DNA of 64,000 bases from Trametes villosa (taxonomy: Eukaryota; Basidiomycota; Agaricomycetes; Polyporales; Polyporaceae), in contig PUDQ02000001.1 of assembly GCA_002964805.2 (NCBI GenBank), positions 6,038,001-6,102,000 on the forward strand. The letters run 5' to 3'. This document shows, piece by piece, positions 24,856 to 36,442 of this stretch. How positions within the stretch are numbered: the first letter of the stretch is position 1; the number at the start of each line of letters is the position of its first letter. Position numbers and translations under genes: made by a program. Below the pieces are notes generated by a model. It saw nothing but the letters and a program-made list of their open reading frames with translations. It did no database searches and was not told the DNA's origin.

Positions 24856-26699
24856 CTATGCGAGTTTTACCGTCTAAGACGCGAGGGGTGGAACGGTCAG
24901 TCAGGACGACGTCGAAACATAGATTAACAGGGATAATTACCTTGGCATACAGAGAGTCCACAACCTTCCCCACCTGCTCGAGCGTATCAATCGCAGCGCC
25001 GTATGTCCTCTGCGGGTAAGTGTCAGATAGGTCGAAACTGCCACATATCTTTGCGGACGTACATCCGCCTCTGGCTCCTCGAAGATGAGCAGACACCCGC
25101 GCCCCTGGTCGAGCACGCCATGGAACACCTTGTCCAAGATCATCTGCGACAACCTGCCCACCGGGACGCGCCGTCAGTCACATCTTAAGCACACAGACGA
25201 AAACGTACTTGAGCTCGACCGCTTGCCGGCCCTGGCCGACCTGCTGGGCGATGTACTCGATCTCAACCACCGAGTACGGCTCGACGATCCGGAGCAAGTT
25301 CTGCTCGAGCAGTGTGTCGTACAGCGCGGACAGGTGTGTCCGGATCGTGGTGTCCGACGAGAGCTCTGCATCGCGCGTCAGCGGGGCGAGTCGCATATCG
25401 CGAGTCGCAGGAGGCGGGGCTACGGACCTTGCTGGTAGTCCTTGAGCGCCTTCTCGAAGTCCGCGAGGTTCCGCTTCTGGTGCGCGCGCGCGATCGCGCG
25501 CATGCTCTCCACGTCTCGCAGCTGCGCGTACTTGGACGCGAGTTTGATCGAGAGGAGTGAGGTGACGTCCTCGGGCTGCGAAGACGAGAGTGAGTATCCA
25601 GACAGCTTGGGAACGCAGGGTCTGGCAACATACGAGGTTGAGCATGACTTTGCACAGAAGCATGTACTTGAGGGCGCCGAGCGCGCTCGGGTCGTCCTGC
25701 GTGCTCAGGTTCTCAAACGTCTCGTAGAAGTAGGAGTATGCGGTCGTGTAGTCCTTGTCCTCCGCGTGGAGGATGCCGGACTGGAGGTCGAGGCGCGCTT
25801 GGAGGTGTGGTGGGCAGTATATTGAGTTCGCGGCGGTACGCGCGGAGGTCAATGCAGCCTATACTCCGGGACGGTGGTCAGGCAGACGTTCCAGGGGTGT
25901 ATGCGCGCCATACCTTTGCCTTCGACAGGTTGCCGATTCCCCGGTACACTCTGGACTCGAGGAGGTGCACTTCGGTGAGCACCATCTTGTCGTCCAGCCG
26001 CTTGAGCTCCGTGAGCAGGGTCTCGATCAGCGCAAGTGCGGGCTTGTACTGCTGTGTATCGAGTTGACTACAGCGAACCAGCGTTAGTCAGGTGTTATAC
26101 TCTCCACACGCGGGCGTACTTACAGGCCGACTAGCCGGGTCTCGAGACTGTGCTTGAGGAATATCCGCTTTTCCCGCTTCGCCCACTCGATGTTCTCGTG
26201 CAATACGTTCATCTGGGTTTGCTGGCTGTTGGGAATGGTGTTGAAGCAGTCGAGGAGTGTCCGGACTACGCGGGTTTAATCAGGCAAGTCCAAGGTTTCC
26301 TGAACGTAGGGTACGTACTAAGTTTCGCGGTCTTGGCCTTTGCCACAGACGAAACAAATCCGCGTGAGAGGTTGATAACCTCCGCAACACCCTGGGCATT
26401 GCTAAATGTGACTGTCAGTTTCGCGAAGTCGTTTCGGGATAGCCACTGGGGGTACGCACTTCTGGTCTCGGTATAGTTGTCCGAGCTTCACCAGGGCCGC
26501 GTCCTGGTGGCGCAGCTCGGCCTCTTTCTCCTCCGTAGAAGCATGTTGGTTCGTGGGTGATGCTAGGGTACTCCTTAGTCCCGATCTCAGCTTTCGCACA
26601 GACATGGGGCGTACCCAAGATCTCCTTGTAGAGCGCCTCGGCGCGTTTGGGGTCAGAGGACGCCTCCGCCTCCTTCAAGAGCTCTTCCTTCGATGGCAT
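24856..26699 (-). CDS. RPN6: 26S proteasome lid subunit Rpn6 (PSMD11)
   Basis: Eleven exons: 26699..26615, 26562..26460, 26401..26319, 26265..26124, 26067..25914, 25858..25634, 25575..25428, 25365..25209, 25153..25063, 25009..24941 and 24873..24856. Together they encode 424 residues, matching the family length (yeast 434, human 422). Rpn6 is a scaffold of the 19S lid and clamps lid and base to the 20S core. Recognisable parts are [11 protein letters not shown] at the start, the helical repeats ([42 protein letters not shown]) and the C-terminal PCI domain ([48 protein letters not shown]). The last exon is only 18 bases. It faces RPN7 head to head across 267 bp. Confidence 0.95.
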
Positions 26700-26966
26700 A
26701 TTGTTCGTAGTCGCAGAGATGATGGAGTGCAGCGAGAGTCGAGGAAGAAGGTGAACAAGTGCGGAGGAGAGCGTATAGAGTGAAGCGAGACGAGCGCGAC
26801 GGGTGACGCGTCGAGGAGCGTGGGAATATGCGCGGTACTGACGCGTCGCCTGCCCCAGTCCGCCTTCCACTCAGCCCATTCTCGTTCACCTCGTCCTCGC
26901 TGTTCCCCACGTTCTGCTCGTCGTACTCAAATTTGATTACCGCAAAACCTAAGGAGGCCTACTAAG
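26700..26966. promoter_or_regulatory. Bidirectional promoter between RPN6 and RPN7
   Basis: The two start codons are separated by 267 bp. The interval carries two identical 10-mers TGACGCGTCG at 26804-26813 and 26839-26848, each containing the 8-bp palindrome GACGCGTC and the ACGCGT core known as the MluI cell-cycle box in yeast. The yeast proteasome element GGTGGCAAA was not seen. Confidence 0.6.
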
Positions 26967-28456
26967 ATGTCCGAAGACGCTGTTCTCCCCATCCCGAACC
27001 TCTCGCTCGCGCAGAACTACTTTGTCCTGTCCACACCCTCACTCGAGCACTTGCACCAGGATGCGCGCAAGGATCTCCTCGCAGGCATCCAAGCCGACCG
27101 TACGTACGCTACACTGACATTGCGCTCAACAAATACGCTGAATATACGCGTCCAGACATGGCACCGTACTACCGTATAGTGACCGCCACCAGCACCCTCA
27201 AGGCGGATGAGGCCCTGCTCGCGCAGATGGAGAAGGACAACAAGGAGGAGCTCGACAAGATTGACGAGAGGCTAGAGGAGGCGAAGAAGACCGAGGGCGA
27301 GACGGACATCGCGGACGCGCTCCGCGCGCGCGCGAACTACCTTACGAGGATCGGAGACAAGGTGCGCACGGTTCTACGCGCCGTATATACTGTGTTAGCT
27401 CACAGGACGCGTCGTATACAGGACAAGGCTGTCGAGGCGCAGAAGCTTGCCCTTGAGAAGACGCCAGGGCTCGGCTCAAGGATAGACATCGTCCTTACGC
27501 TCGTCCGGATCGGCTTCTTCTTCGGCGACCATGACATGATCACCCAGCACCTAACACAGGCGGAGGAGTGCGTCTACATATTGTCATCTTCGTAGAACAG
27601 TAAACTGACATTGCAGCAGGTTGATCGACAAGGGTGGTGACTGGGACCGGAGAAACAGGCTGAAGGTCTACCGAGGCCTCCACCTTCTGTCCATCCGGCA
27701 ATTCAAGCGCGGGGGCGAGCTGCTCCTTGACGCGCTCTCAACATTCACTGCGACGGAGCTGATCTCATACAACGACTTCGTCGCGGCTACCATCATCTCC
27801 AATGTCCTCACCCTCAACCGCCCAGACCTCAAGAAGAAGGTACTTCATTCATCCCTGAAGTGCAGTCACAGCATAACTCACAGACCCGCGGTATAGCTCA
27901 TCACCGCGCCCGAAGTCATACAAGTCCTCCCAGAACTTCCCGTACTCGCAGACCTCATGAAGAACCTATACGACTCGCATTACGACAAGTTCTTCCTCGC
28001 GCTCGGTGCGTTGCATTCCCGCGTTCCGGCGAACCTTCCTAATTACGTTATTATAGCCGCGACTGAGCAAACACTCCTCAAGCCCAACCGTCTCCTCGCA
28101 CCGCACACACGGTTCTATGTGCGCGAGATGCGCATCTCGGCATACAACCAGCTGCTCGAGTCGTACCGCAGCCTGACGCTCGACAGCCTCGCGCGGTCAT
28201 TCGGTGTTAGCATCGAGTTTGTTGACAGGTGGGCCTCTCTCATGTCTCCTACCTGTGTGCCGTGCTCTAACAGACCCTCTATAGCGAACTGTCCCGATTC
28301 ATCGCATCAGGCCGGTTGCACTGTACGATCGACAAGGTGAACGGCGTCGTGGAGACGAACCGGCCGTCGGTCAAGAACGCGCAGTATGAGACAGTGATCC
28401 GGCAAGGCGACATCCTGCTCAGCGCCGTACAGCGGCTGAGCAAGGTGCTGTACTGA
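26967..28456 (+). CDS. RPN7: 26S proteasome lid subunit Rpn7 (PSMD6)
   Basis: Seven exons (26967..27099, 27156..27361, 27422..27567, 27617..27839, 27897..28005, 28057..28228, 28285..28456) give 386 residues, close to 389 in man. It is a PCI-domain subunit of the 19S lid. Telling parts are the N-terminal [14 protein letters not shown], the charged coiled helix [33 protein letters not shown], the TPR-like helices, and the PCI block [40 protein letters not shown] and a C-terminal helix [17 protein letters not shown]. The acceptor of exon 4 is a CAGCAG pair (cuts before 27617 or 27620), which would change the protein by one residue. Confidence 0.95.
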
Positions 28457-28654
28457 CCGTGCGCGGGGCGCGTACTGGACTTGTGTTGTAGGTTGTAGGT
28501 AGCTATTGGACGAGGTTCGCTTCCTTTCCGGCGTGCGTCCGAGTGTGAGGCTTGTGACTGCTGGGTAAAGCACTATGGTTACAACAATATCCGGGAAATA
28601 CATTAGGAGGGGACTGTAGAACGAGGGGCCAGCATGCGGAAGTCGAGGGGGAAG

Positions 28655-29145
28655 TCAAGGATTGGACTTCGGGTTGGCCGGAGGCTCTGGTGGCGGGACA
28701 CCCCATTCTGGCAGACCTTTGGGTCGTGCTATGCGTTTGGGCTCCCACTCTTCCGCAGCGGCCGCGCTGAGTTTCTGGAGGACGTGCGGGGATATGACTG
28801 AGTATTCGCCGCCCGTACAAGGAGAAGTGGGTGGAACGTACGAAGTACTCCTCCCGAATGTCGACCTTTCTCCGATTCCTCGCGAGACCCAACTCTTGCT
28901 CCTTGCTCATCTTTCACGCACATGCGTGAGCACACCGACCAGCCATAGACAGAGGCTTGCAGCTATGAACTCACCGCAGTGACCTTCTGGTCGTGCAGCT
29001 CATACCGCGTCTGCGTGAACTGTTGCATGCCATAGGAAGCCCCCACGATGAGCAGCACGAACGGGACACCGAACAGCGCCGGGTATTTCCTGAACACTCT
29101 GCTGTACGCGGGTGAATTCAAGGGATTCGAGGAGAACGTCGGCAT
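28655..29145 (-). CDS. COX16: Cytochrome c oxidase assembly protein Cox16
   Basis: Three exons (29145..28975, 28910..28842, 28774..28655) encode 119 residues. Cox16 is a small inner-membrane protein needed to insert copper into cytochrome c oxidase. The start MPTFSSNPLNSPAYSRVFRK is followed by one membrane helix, ALFGVPFVLLIVGASYGMQQF at about residues 24-44, then TRYELHDQKV, MSKEQELGLARNRRKVDIRE and EEWEPKRI, all as in the family. A Pro-rich tail (PPPEPPANP) extends beyond the usual end. A longer frame begins upstream at 29250, but the internal ATG at 29145 gives the conserved N-terminus. It faces VPS41 head to head, start codons 225 bp apart. Confidence 0.93.
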
Positions 29146-29370
29146 AGCGAGCACAAGCAGCAAGTGGGGGCCCAGACGAGAGCAAGAGAGAAGGCGAGCG
29201 CCTGGGAGTGCGAGAGACGCGCACGGGCGTCTCGATGCGCGTCCCGCCACCGCGCGTCACTGTCGCGTCTCTCTCCAGACTCTCTCGCTGCTTGAAGCTC
29301 GGTCTGCTGCTTACCGACTTGCTGACCGTGCTGGGCTTATGCGTTGCTGAGTCCTGGGAGATCTGGAAAC
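29146..29370. promoter_or_regulatory. Bidirectional promoter between COX16 and VPS41
   Basis: 225 bp between divergent start codons. It contains a perfect 10-bp inverted repeat, GAGAGACGCG at 29212-29221 and its complement at 29264-29273, with a 42-bp spacer. Confidence 0.5.
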
Positions 29371-32300
29371 ATGGCTTCGGAAGCTACTGGGGAGCCTGAC
29401 AGGCTGATGACTGCGAGTCCGGATAGGATGACCGAGGGAAGCGCGACAGAGGATGCAAGCTCTACGAACCCGGACGGCGAAGCGCATAGTGACACTCACG
29501 ATGCGCAGTCCGCGAGCATCATTGAGAGTGGGGAGGATGAGGAGGATGGTGAGGATGATGAGGAAGACGAGGATGAGGACGAGGATGAGGAGGACGAAGA
29601 GCCCGCGCTCAAGTACGAACGCCTCGGGGGGATCGCGCACCAGCTGCTGCAGAAGGACTCCGCCTCTACTCTTGCATATGCAAATCAGCGCCTTGTATGT
29701 TGCGCGCGGTAGGTCGTGGAGTATCTATTGTGCTAAACGTTTTGTACCAGGCTCTAGGCACCCATGGCGGCATGCTGCACATCCTCGATCTCTCTGGGCG
29801 GCACATCAAGTCATTCACAGCGCATTCTGCCTCTGTGAGCGACATCTCTATGGACATCACCGGGGACTTCATCGCGACAGCCTCGATAGACGGTGAGAGC
29901 TTCATTACATGCGCGAAATACTGCGAATTGGCCGGAAACTCATCACTTGTGAATGGGACGCTCCTCTCAGGACAGGTCGCAGTGCACTCCCTCTCTGGTG
30001 CAGAGACACCTTCCTTCAACCTGAAGCGGCCCCTGCGAACTGTCGCCCTCGAGCCCAACTTCGCGCGGAGCAGCACGCGGTCGGTCATCTCTGGCGGCAT
30101 GGCCGGCAACCTGACTCTTCACGAGAAGGGCTGGCTGGGCTATAAGGAGACCGTCCTGCATTCCGGAGAAGGGCCCATATGGCAAGTGCGGTGGCGCGAC
30201 AACCTCGTCGCGTGGGCGAACGACCTCGTACGCACATTCACCTCCCTATGTCCCAGTCTTGCTAAACATGACGTCGGTGCGTAGGGCGTCAAGATCTACG
30301 ACACACAGTCGCAGAGTCGCATCACCTTCATCGACCGTCCCGCGGACAGTCCGCGCGCCGACCTCTTCAAGTGCACACTCCACTGGCAGGACAGTTCCAC
30401 ACTTCTCATCGGTTGGGCGGACCAAATCAAGGTCGCCCGTATCCGTGCTCGTCCCCGCAAGTCCTCGTCAGCATCTAGTGCCTCCCCACTTCTTGTCGAG
30501 ATAACTGCGGTCTTCCAGCTCGACTGCATGATCTCTGGCATCGTACCGCACTTGTTGACTCACTCCACCCCCGCCTCCGCAGCATTGATCGAGGATGCTC
30601 TCAAGAAGTCGAATGGGACCGGCTCCGTGCGGTCGACAGCACCGAAGCCCCCAGCACTTACGGCGTTCCTCGTCCTCGCATACACGCCCCCAGACATGTC
30701 GCTCTTGACGGGCAATGAGGCGACGGCCGACAGAGCAGAACAGGCGCGCAAACAAGCAGAACGTCCAGAGCTCCGTATCATCTCGCGCGCGGGCGAAGAG
30801 CTCGCTGCAGACGCACTCGGGATCACCAACTACGAGCGCTGGAACTGCAACGACTACGTCCTCGTCGACATCGAGGCAGGCTCCGTCAAAGCCGCCGGCC
30901 CCGGCTCCTCGGGGGACCGGTACTACATTGTGCTCAGCCCGAAGGACCTCGTTGTAGTCAAGCCGCGCGACTGGCGCGACCACGTCGCCTGGCTCGTCGA
31001 GCGCAAGCGGTATGAGGAGGCGCTCGAGGAGATCGAGCGGCAGCGCGACGAGGCGGACGCAGCGGGCGACGCGGACGCGGTCGACGCGGTGCAGATCGGG
31101 CAGCGCTACATCGAGCACCTCGTCGGCGAGGGCGACTTTGGGAAGGCGGCGCGCCTGTGCCCGAAGGTGTGCGGGCAGGACACGAAGCGCTGGGAGGACT
31201 GGATCTTCGTGTTTGCGCAGAAGCATCAGCTGCAGGTGCGTTTTTGGCAGGATCTGTCAAGGTTGGTGTCACTAATGGGTTGGTAGGCTATTATTCCGTA
31301 TATACCGACGGAGTCGCCGACGCTGGGGCCTTTGGTGTATGAGATCGTCCTGACATATTTCCTTGCGCACGATCGACAGGTGCGTTCTCCCCGTACCGTC
31401 GGAGCAGTCCTTGCTCACAATCAGCGATGCAGGCTTTGCTTCAGACTATCAAGACATGGCCGAAGGGCATATACGACATCTCAGCCGTCATCGTCGCCGT
31501 GCAGTCGGAGCTAGATCGAGCGCCCTCATCCTCGACCAAGAAGCCTGCGGGTCCCGACACCGTCATCCTCATGGAGTGCCTCGCAGAATTGTACGCCCGC
31601 CCCCTCTGCCCTTACCGTTCGCATAACCTCACACGACATGACACAGATTCACCCTCAACCGCCAGCCAGGCAAGGCGCTCCCGTACTTCTTGCGCCTGCG
31701 CCGCCCGAACGTGTTCCAGCTCATCCGCGAGAACAACCTGTTCACGGACGTGCAGGACCAGGCGCTGCTGCTCGTCGAGTTCGACCAGGAGCTGCGCGAG
31801 AAGCGGAGGCAGGAGGGCGAGGAGGTCGACACGGACCCTGTCGCTGCGATTACGCTGCTCGTGGATCACATCCACTCGATACCGGTAAGCCATCGCTTCA
31901 GTGTGGTCCGTGTTCAGGGTGTGACTGATGAGGTCCGTTTCAGATCGGGCGTGTCGTTCAGCAGCTGCAGTCACGGCCGTCGTATTTGTATCTGTACCTG
32001 GATGCGCTGTTCCACAAAGACCCGCATCTTACCTCGTCATACGCGGATACTCAGGTAAGGCGGCAGCCACTCCGCTCTCTGCAAGCATCGCTGACGGATA
32101 GTTTGTAGGTCAAACTATATGCGGAGTACGCTCCTCGGAGGCTCGTTGATTTCCTGCGCGCGAGCAACTACTACAACTTAGAGCAGGTACGTTCCCGCCT
32201 TCCACCCATGGTGGCTAGAATGCAGGTGCTAACGTCGTGCACAGGCGTATAACGTGTGCAATGAGCGCGACCTGGTGACCGAGATGGTGTTCTTGCTCGG

Positions 32301-33179
32301 ACGTATGGGGAACAACAAGAAGGCTCTCAACCTCATCATTGAGAGGCTAGGAGATGTGAACCGGGTAGGTGTTACTGGGCTGCGGAAGTCAGACGTAATG
32401 CTTATCAGTCCGTAGGCCATCGACTTTGCTAAAGAGCAGCACGACGACGACCTCTGGGAGGATCTGCTGCGATACTCAGAAACACGACCACGTATGCCTT
32501 CACGGAGCCTCCACCTCTGTGTAATGGCACGCTGACCATGTCTCAAAGCATTCATCCGTGGTCTTCTGGAGAACGTCGGTGCGGAGATCGACCCGATCCG
32601 GCTCATCCGCCGCATCAAGAACGGCCTGGAGATCCCGGGCCTGAAGGGCGCACTCATCAAGATCCTGCACGACTTCAACCTCCAAGTCTCGCTGCTGGAG
32701 GGCTGCCAGACGATCCTGAACGGCGACTGTGCGGACCTCGTGCTCAAGCTGCACCGCAATCAGACGAGCGGGTTCTTCCTGAGCGGTCAGTCTCTTTCGG
32801 TGCTCGCTGCCATGGATGTCATTTGCTCACGCTGAGGCTGCTTGCAGCGAAGACGCCGTGTCCGATATGCAACCTGCCGATATCGCAGCCGGCTCACGGG
32901 CTCGCTCTGCTATTCCTGTGCCGGCACGTCGTGCACGCGCACTGCGTCGACCACGGCGAGGAGCTGCCCCACCAGCCCGATCAGACGTTGGTTGGCATGG
33001 GCCTCGGCGGACAACCCGGCCTGAGCGGCAAGATTGCGTTGTGCGTATACTCGTGCTTTCGCTTTCAGTCCTGGTGCTAGATGGCTCATTGCTTCGCATA
33101 TAGCACGGCGATACTACGGGCGAAGATCACGCAGGGCTGTCCGGTGTGCCACAAGCAGAGCGAGGGGGATCGGACTTGA
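29371..33179 (+). CDS. VPS41: HOPS-complex subunit Vps41
   Basis: Fourteen exons (29371..29694, 29751..29892, 29971..30227, 30285..31235, 31287..31379, 31433..31590, 31647..31884, 31944..32054, 32109..32186, 32245..32364, 32416..32491, 32549..32785, 32848..33040, 33104..33179) encode 1017 residues. Vps41 links Rab7/Ypt7 to vacuole fusion and the AP-3 pathway. The N-terminal 80 residues are very acidic (runs of Asp/Glu), as in orthologues. A WD-like propeller follows (THGGMLHILDLSGRHIKSF, SVSDISMDITGDFIATASIDG). Next is the clathrin heavy-chain-like helical region with PYFLRLRRPNVFQLIREN and KALNLIIERLGDV. The C-terminal RING/zinc part starts at about residue 931 with CPICNLPI and ends with GCPVCHKQ. 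The AYNVCNERDLVTEMVFLLGR block is typical. Confidence 0.94.
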
Positions 33180-33493
33180 CACGTTGCGTATTGTATACCC
33201 CGGATTTGATGGTGAACCTCGGCGTGCGCAACGTTAGTGTGAACGATACAGCCTTTCGCCCACCTCATGCGAATGGTGCCACCGCTTAGACCGCAGGTCA
33301 GTGTCAACAAGTTATGACGGACATGTCAATGCTATGCCCAGAGGGAGCAGGACGTTGACAAACAGCATGCTTTCCACAATCCTACTGCATCTACATGCCC
33401 AAAGGACTGTTTCGCACGAACATCATCGCAGTACACAAATAAATGCGCCCCTACTCGACACCGGTTCAGGAAGGGATCGTCAGGTTACGCATT
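33180..33493. other. Convergent intergenic region, no gene seen
   Basis: Between the 3' ends of VPS41 and orphan copy 3. No feature recognised. Confidence 0.5.
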
Positions 33494-34352
33494 CTAGAGT
33501 CCGGCGACATCCCACTTCTCCCAGTTCTTCAGGGTATCAAAGTTGGGTCTGTAGCCATGAATCAGGATAAGTCATAGAGCGTGGCTTCGGCACTCTTACC
33601 CATGGATGTAGCTCCAGAACCACATGGGCTTCTCTTGGGGGAAGTGCGTGAACCCTTTCAACAGGTCGAGGAGAATGTTCGTGACTTTCTTCTCCTCTTC
33701 TGCGGTGTAGCGGTGTTTCCCTTGGCCGACCCCGATCTTTCCGTTGGAGTACAGGGAGATGATCCAGGCGCAGGCGTCCTCGTCCGACTCGGCGTCTGTG
33801 ACCGGGACGGGGATCTCTTTGCTCAGAATAGTGCCTTCAAACTCGTAGTCGGTCCGTTTCGCGACCTCGTACATGATGGCGAGCGGCTCCCCGCCACGGC
33901 CATGCCTGGGTTCGAGGTTGTGTTTCTCCAGACACGCAGTGAGCTGTGCCGTGGTAAGGAGAAAGCCGTAGTGGAGCAGATACCCGTCCTTGGACTCCCG
34001 GCCAAGGTCGCCTCCAAGAACGTAACGCAGCTCGCTCGGCAGCCGCTTTGGTAGCTTATCCATAGGGGGATATGACTGCCACCACCGGGCGTAAGCCTAC
34101 CACAATGTATAAGCCGAATTACTTACAGTCTTCCGAATGTTGATAACCACTTACCTCCCCACGCAGTTGCATGGATCTGGGTGTTAGGTGGTACGGGCGG
34201 CCGTTGGCCCATGTAGGCCGGCCGTTAGCGTCACGTTGGATCTCGCAGTAGGGGTTACCCTCTGCACAAGGCGGGTCTTCCTGGAAAAAGGCAGGGTAGC
34301 GCCTTTGCATAGAAGCCACCAGGCGATGTTCGGGTGATGGGCGGGTTGTCAT
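33494..34352 (-). CDS. Orphan small protein, 'SN...PMWYY' family, copy 3
   Basis: Three exons (34352..34155, 34075..33600, 33548..33494) give 242 residues. The N-terminal exon has two Cys-containing turns (DPPCAEGNPYCEIQRDANG). The core matches the family pattern: YLLHYGFLLT, then CAWIISLYSNGKIG, NILLDLLKGF and EKPMWFWSYIHG. The last intron lies at the same place, just after the aromatic block, and the last exon adds PNFDTLKNWEKWDVAGL. It is more distant from copies 1 and 2 than they are from each other. The first intron (79 bp) is long for this window, so the first exon is less sure. No known domain was found. Confidence 0.62.
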
Positions 34353-34675
34353 AGGCAGCGAGCTGGTGTCAATGTCTCAAGTACGTGGACACTGGGAGGG
34401 AGAGGGAGAAGGGGGCTGAATAACGGCTGTTGGTTTAGGATCAACGAGGGCCCTTATATCTTGTACGTACCTATGAGGCGTGTACATTCGCATCGCAAAG
34501 TCAGCCCTAACATTGACGTTTGTTGTACCTAATGTAAGCCGACACCTCCTCCACCTCGACCCAAATTACCCGCATCATCTGCTCCCGTCCCACGGCAAGG
34601 ATAATAGAAGGAGTCTCCCTCTGATGAGGCCTGCCATGCGTCGTCAGAATCTCCACGGCGCGCTTGAGGACTCGC
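34353..34675. other. Intergenic, no gene seen
   Basis: Upstream DNA of orphan copy 3 and 3' flank of the F-box gene. A purine-rich run (GGGAGGGAGAGGGAGAAGG) lies at about 34395-34413. Confidence 0.5.
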
Positions 34676-35887
34676 TTACATGTAGCCTCGTCCGCTGAAT
34701 ACTCCGGTTCCGTCGAAGAATCGGAACCCCTCGATGACCCCTAAGCACTTGATGCATAGCTGCCGACGCGTCTCCGATAGAGGAAGCGGGCTCTCCGTGT
34801 TCGCCTGCCAGCTCAGTGCGCCCCTTGGAACGTTCTCGTCCCCCGTGATCTTCCATGCGCGTAGCGTCGAGGGGCGACTGTTCCAGTCGACGTAGAGACA
34901 TTCCGTCCCGTGAGGACCATGAGACCCTAGCCAGACCCCCGTCAACGCGGCCGGTGTCCACTCCGGGGATGAGGGGTCAATGTACCGGGGAACATCGTCG
35001 CGCAAGGGGTAGAACCGCGAGAGGGACTCGCTGATGTTGTTGAAACCAAGGAACGGGCGGGCGCGCTCGCCGCACCCTAGCGAGCAGGAGATGAAGGCGG
35101 CTTGGGGTTTGCAGTAGGACGTCGGCGCAGCGTAGACCACGGGTACTCGGGGATGGGGAGGGAGCTGGGGAGTCTGGTCGACGTGGAGGGGTGGCGCGGG
35201 CGGTAGTCTAGGGTATCTAGCGGCGTCGGTCCACGAATGAGCGTCAGCACTCGGAAAGTCTGGGTGCAAATATTGACCGCGTCGCGTGTGTAGGTAGAAC
35301 CCCGTTGAAGACGGCGACAACAACTCGAACCAGGCGGGGTGCGGGGGCGATCGCTTGTCGTAACGGCACATCATCTTCGCCGGCCCGTGCAAACTCGCGG
35401 TGTGGCTGAAGTCGATGGTTGCGAGGCGGATGTAAGTCGGATGTTCTGCCATCTCTGGGGCGTCAAGGTCCTCCGGCTGGAGGGCGCGAAAACGCCATAG
35501 TTCGACCACGATCCCGCCTTGCTCTGGAAGATCGCCAGCACGAAGTCCTATCTCCAAGACGCTCCCGGTGTATGGGTGATCGCCCGCCCAGAGACCGAGC
35601 ATGGGGCCGTATGTGTGTATGAGTCTTGTATACACCGTGTACCACGATCGACCTCCGAAGTTCCCGATGTCACGGAGACCGTAGGTGCTCGACAGCGATC
35701 GCCAGGTCGCTTCGTCGCGGACGAGGGCGTACAACGCCCGACAGCTACATAGAAGACTGACGAGGTCGGGGGATGGCAAGAACAAGAAGATGTCCACGAG
35801 TATGTCATATGGTAGATGAACCACGGTACGCCCACCTCCTGGAGGAAAGTGTGTTGGAGGCTGGGCCATGTGAGGAGTTCTGGTCAT
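34676..35887 (-). CDS. F-box protein, FBXO31-like
   Basis: A single uninterrupted exon of 403 residues. Residues 20-65 form an F-box (LPYDILVDIFLFLPSPDLVSLL, CSCRALYALV, WRSL), which binds Skp1 and so places the protein in an SCF ubiquitin ligase. After it comes YTRLIHTYGPMLGLW and HPYTGSVLEIGL, like the substrate-side domain of FBXO31 family proteins, and near the C-terminus ALTGVWLGSHGPHGTE, CLYVDWN and LRAWKITGDENVPRG, also like that family. Intron absence is unusual beside its neighbours. The substrate is unknown. F-box call strong, FBXO31-like call moderate. Confidence 0.8.
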   Translation of the reverse strand: MTRTPHMAQPPTHFPPGGGRTVVHLPYDILVDIFLFLPSPDLVSLLCSCRALYALVRDEATWRSLSSTYGLRDIGNFGGRSWYTVYTRLIHTYGPMLGLWAGDHPYTGSVLEIGLRAGDLPEQGGIVVELWRFRALQPEDLDAPEMAEHPTYIRLATIDFSHTASLHGPAKMMCRYDKRSPPHPAWFELLSPSSTGFYLHTRRGQYLHPDFPSADAHSWTDAARYPRLPPAPPLHVDQTPQLPPHPRVPVVYAAPTSYCKPQAAFISCSLGCGERARPFLGFNNISESLSRFYPLRDDVPRYIDPSSPEWTPAALTGVWLGSHGPHGTECLYVDWNSRPSTLRAWKITGDENVPRGALSWQANTESPLPLSETRRQLCIKCLGVIEGFRFFDGTGVFSGRGYM

Positions 35888-36442
35888 GAGCGGGAGTGGC
35901 GGGGTGTACCGGCGTCGTCAAGGGATAATCTGTATGAGGCGTTTATTCCGTCAGAATTTGTGGACGTGATATGTCTGCGGATGTTGATAAGACACACCGT
36001 CAGTCCACCGACAGTCCACGCACCTCTTATCGGGGCAACACGGGATAGCCCGTCCGCTCACTCGGTAGAGTTAGAGATGGCGGAACGTAATTGTGTGGGT
36101 GCCTACCCACCATGTCGTAATCTTGCGTATAAGCTGGCCAGATAGGGAGTAGAGCATTTGAGAAACTGATGGATGTCGCACGACAGTCGGCACCGGCGGC
36201 GGCGCGAGTCAAGAGCTAGAGAAGGGCCCAATTATCGTGCTTTGGTGATTCATCAAGGCAGGCCGAAGCAGACCCCAAGGACGGGCTAGCTGAAGAGGGA
36301 TCAGACTGACCGGTTCCTGGCAGCCAAAGAAGAACCCGGAAACCGGGATACCACGACATCGACAGTCTCGCAGGGTATGTCGCGACGCATATTGAACGGA
36401 GTCAAAGAGCATTCTCGTTCTTCACGACAACGAGCACCACAA
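35888..36442. other. Intergenic, no gene seen
   Basis: Promoter of the F-box gene and 3' flank of IML1. No coding or structured element was seen. Confidence 0.5.
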
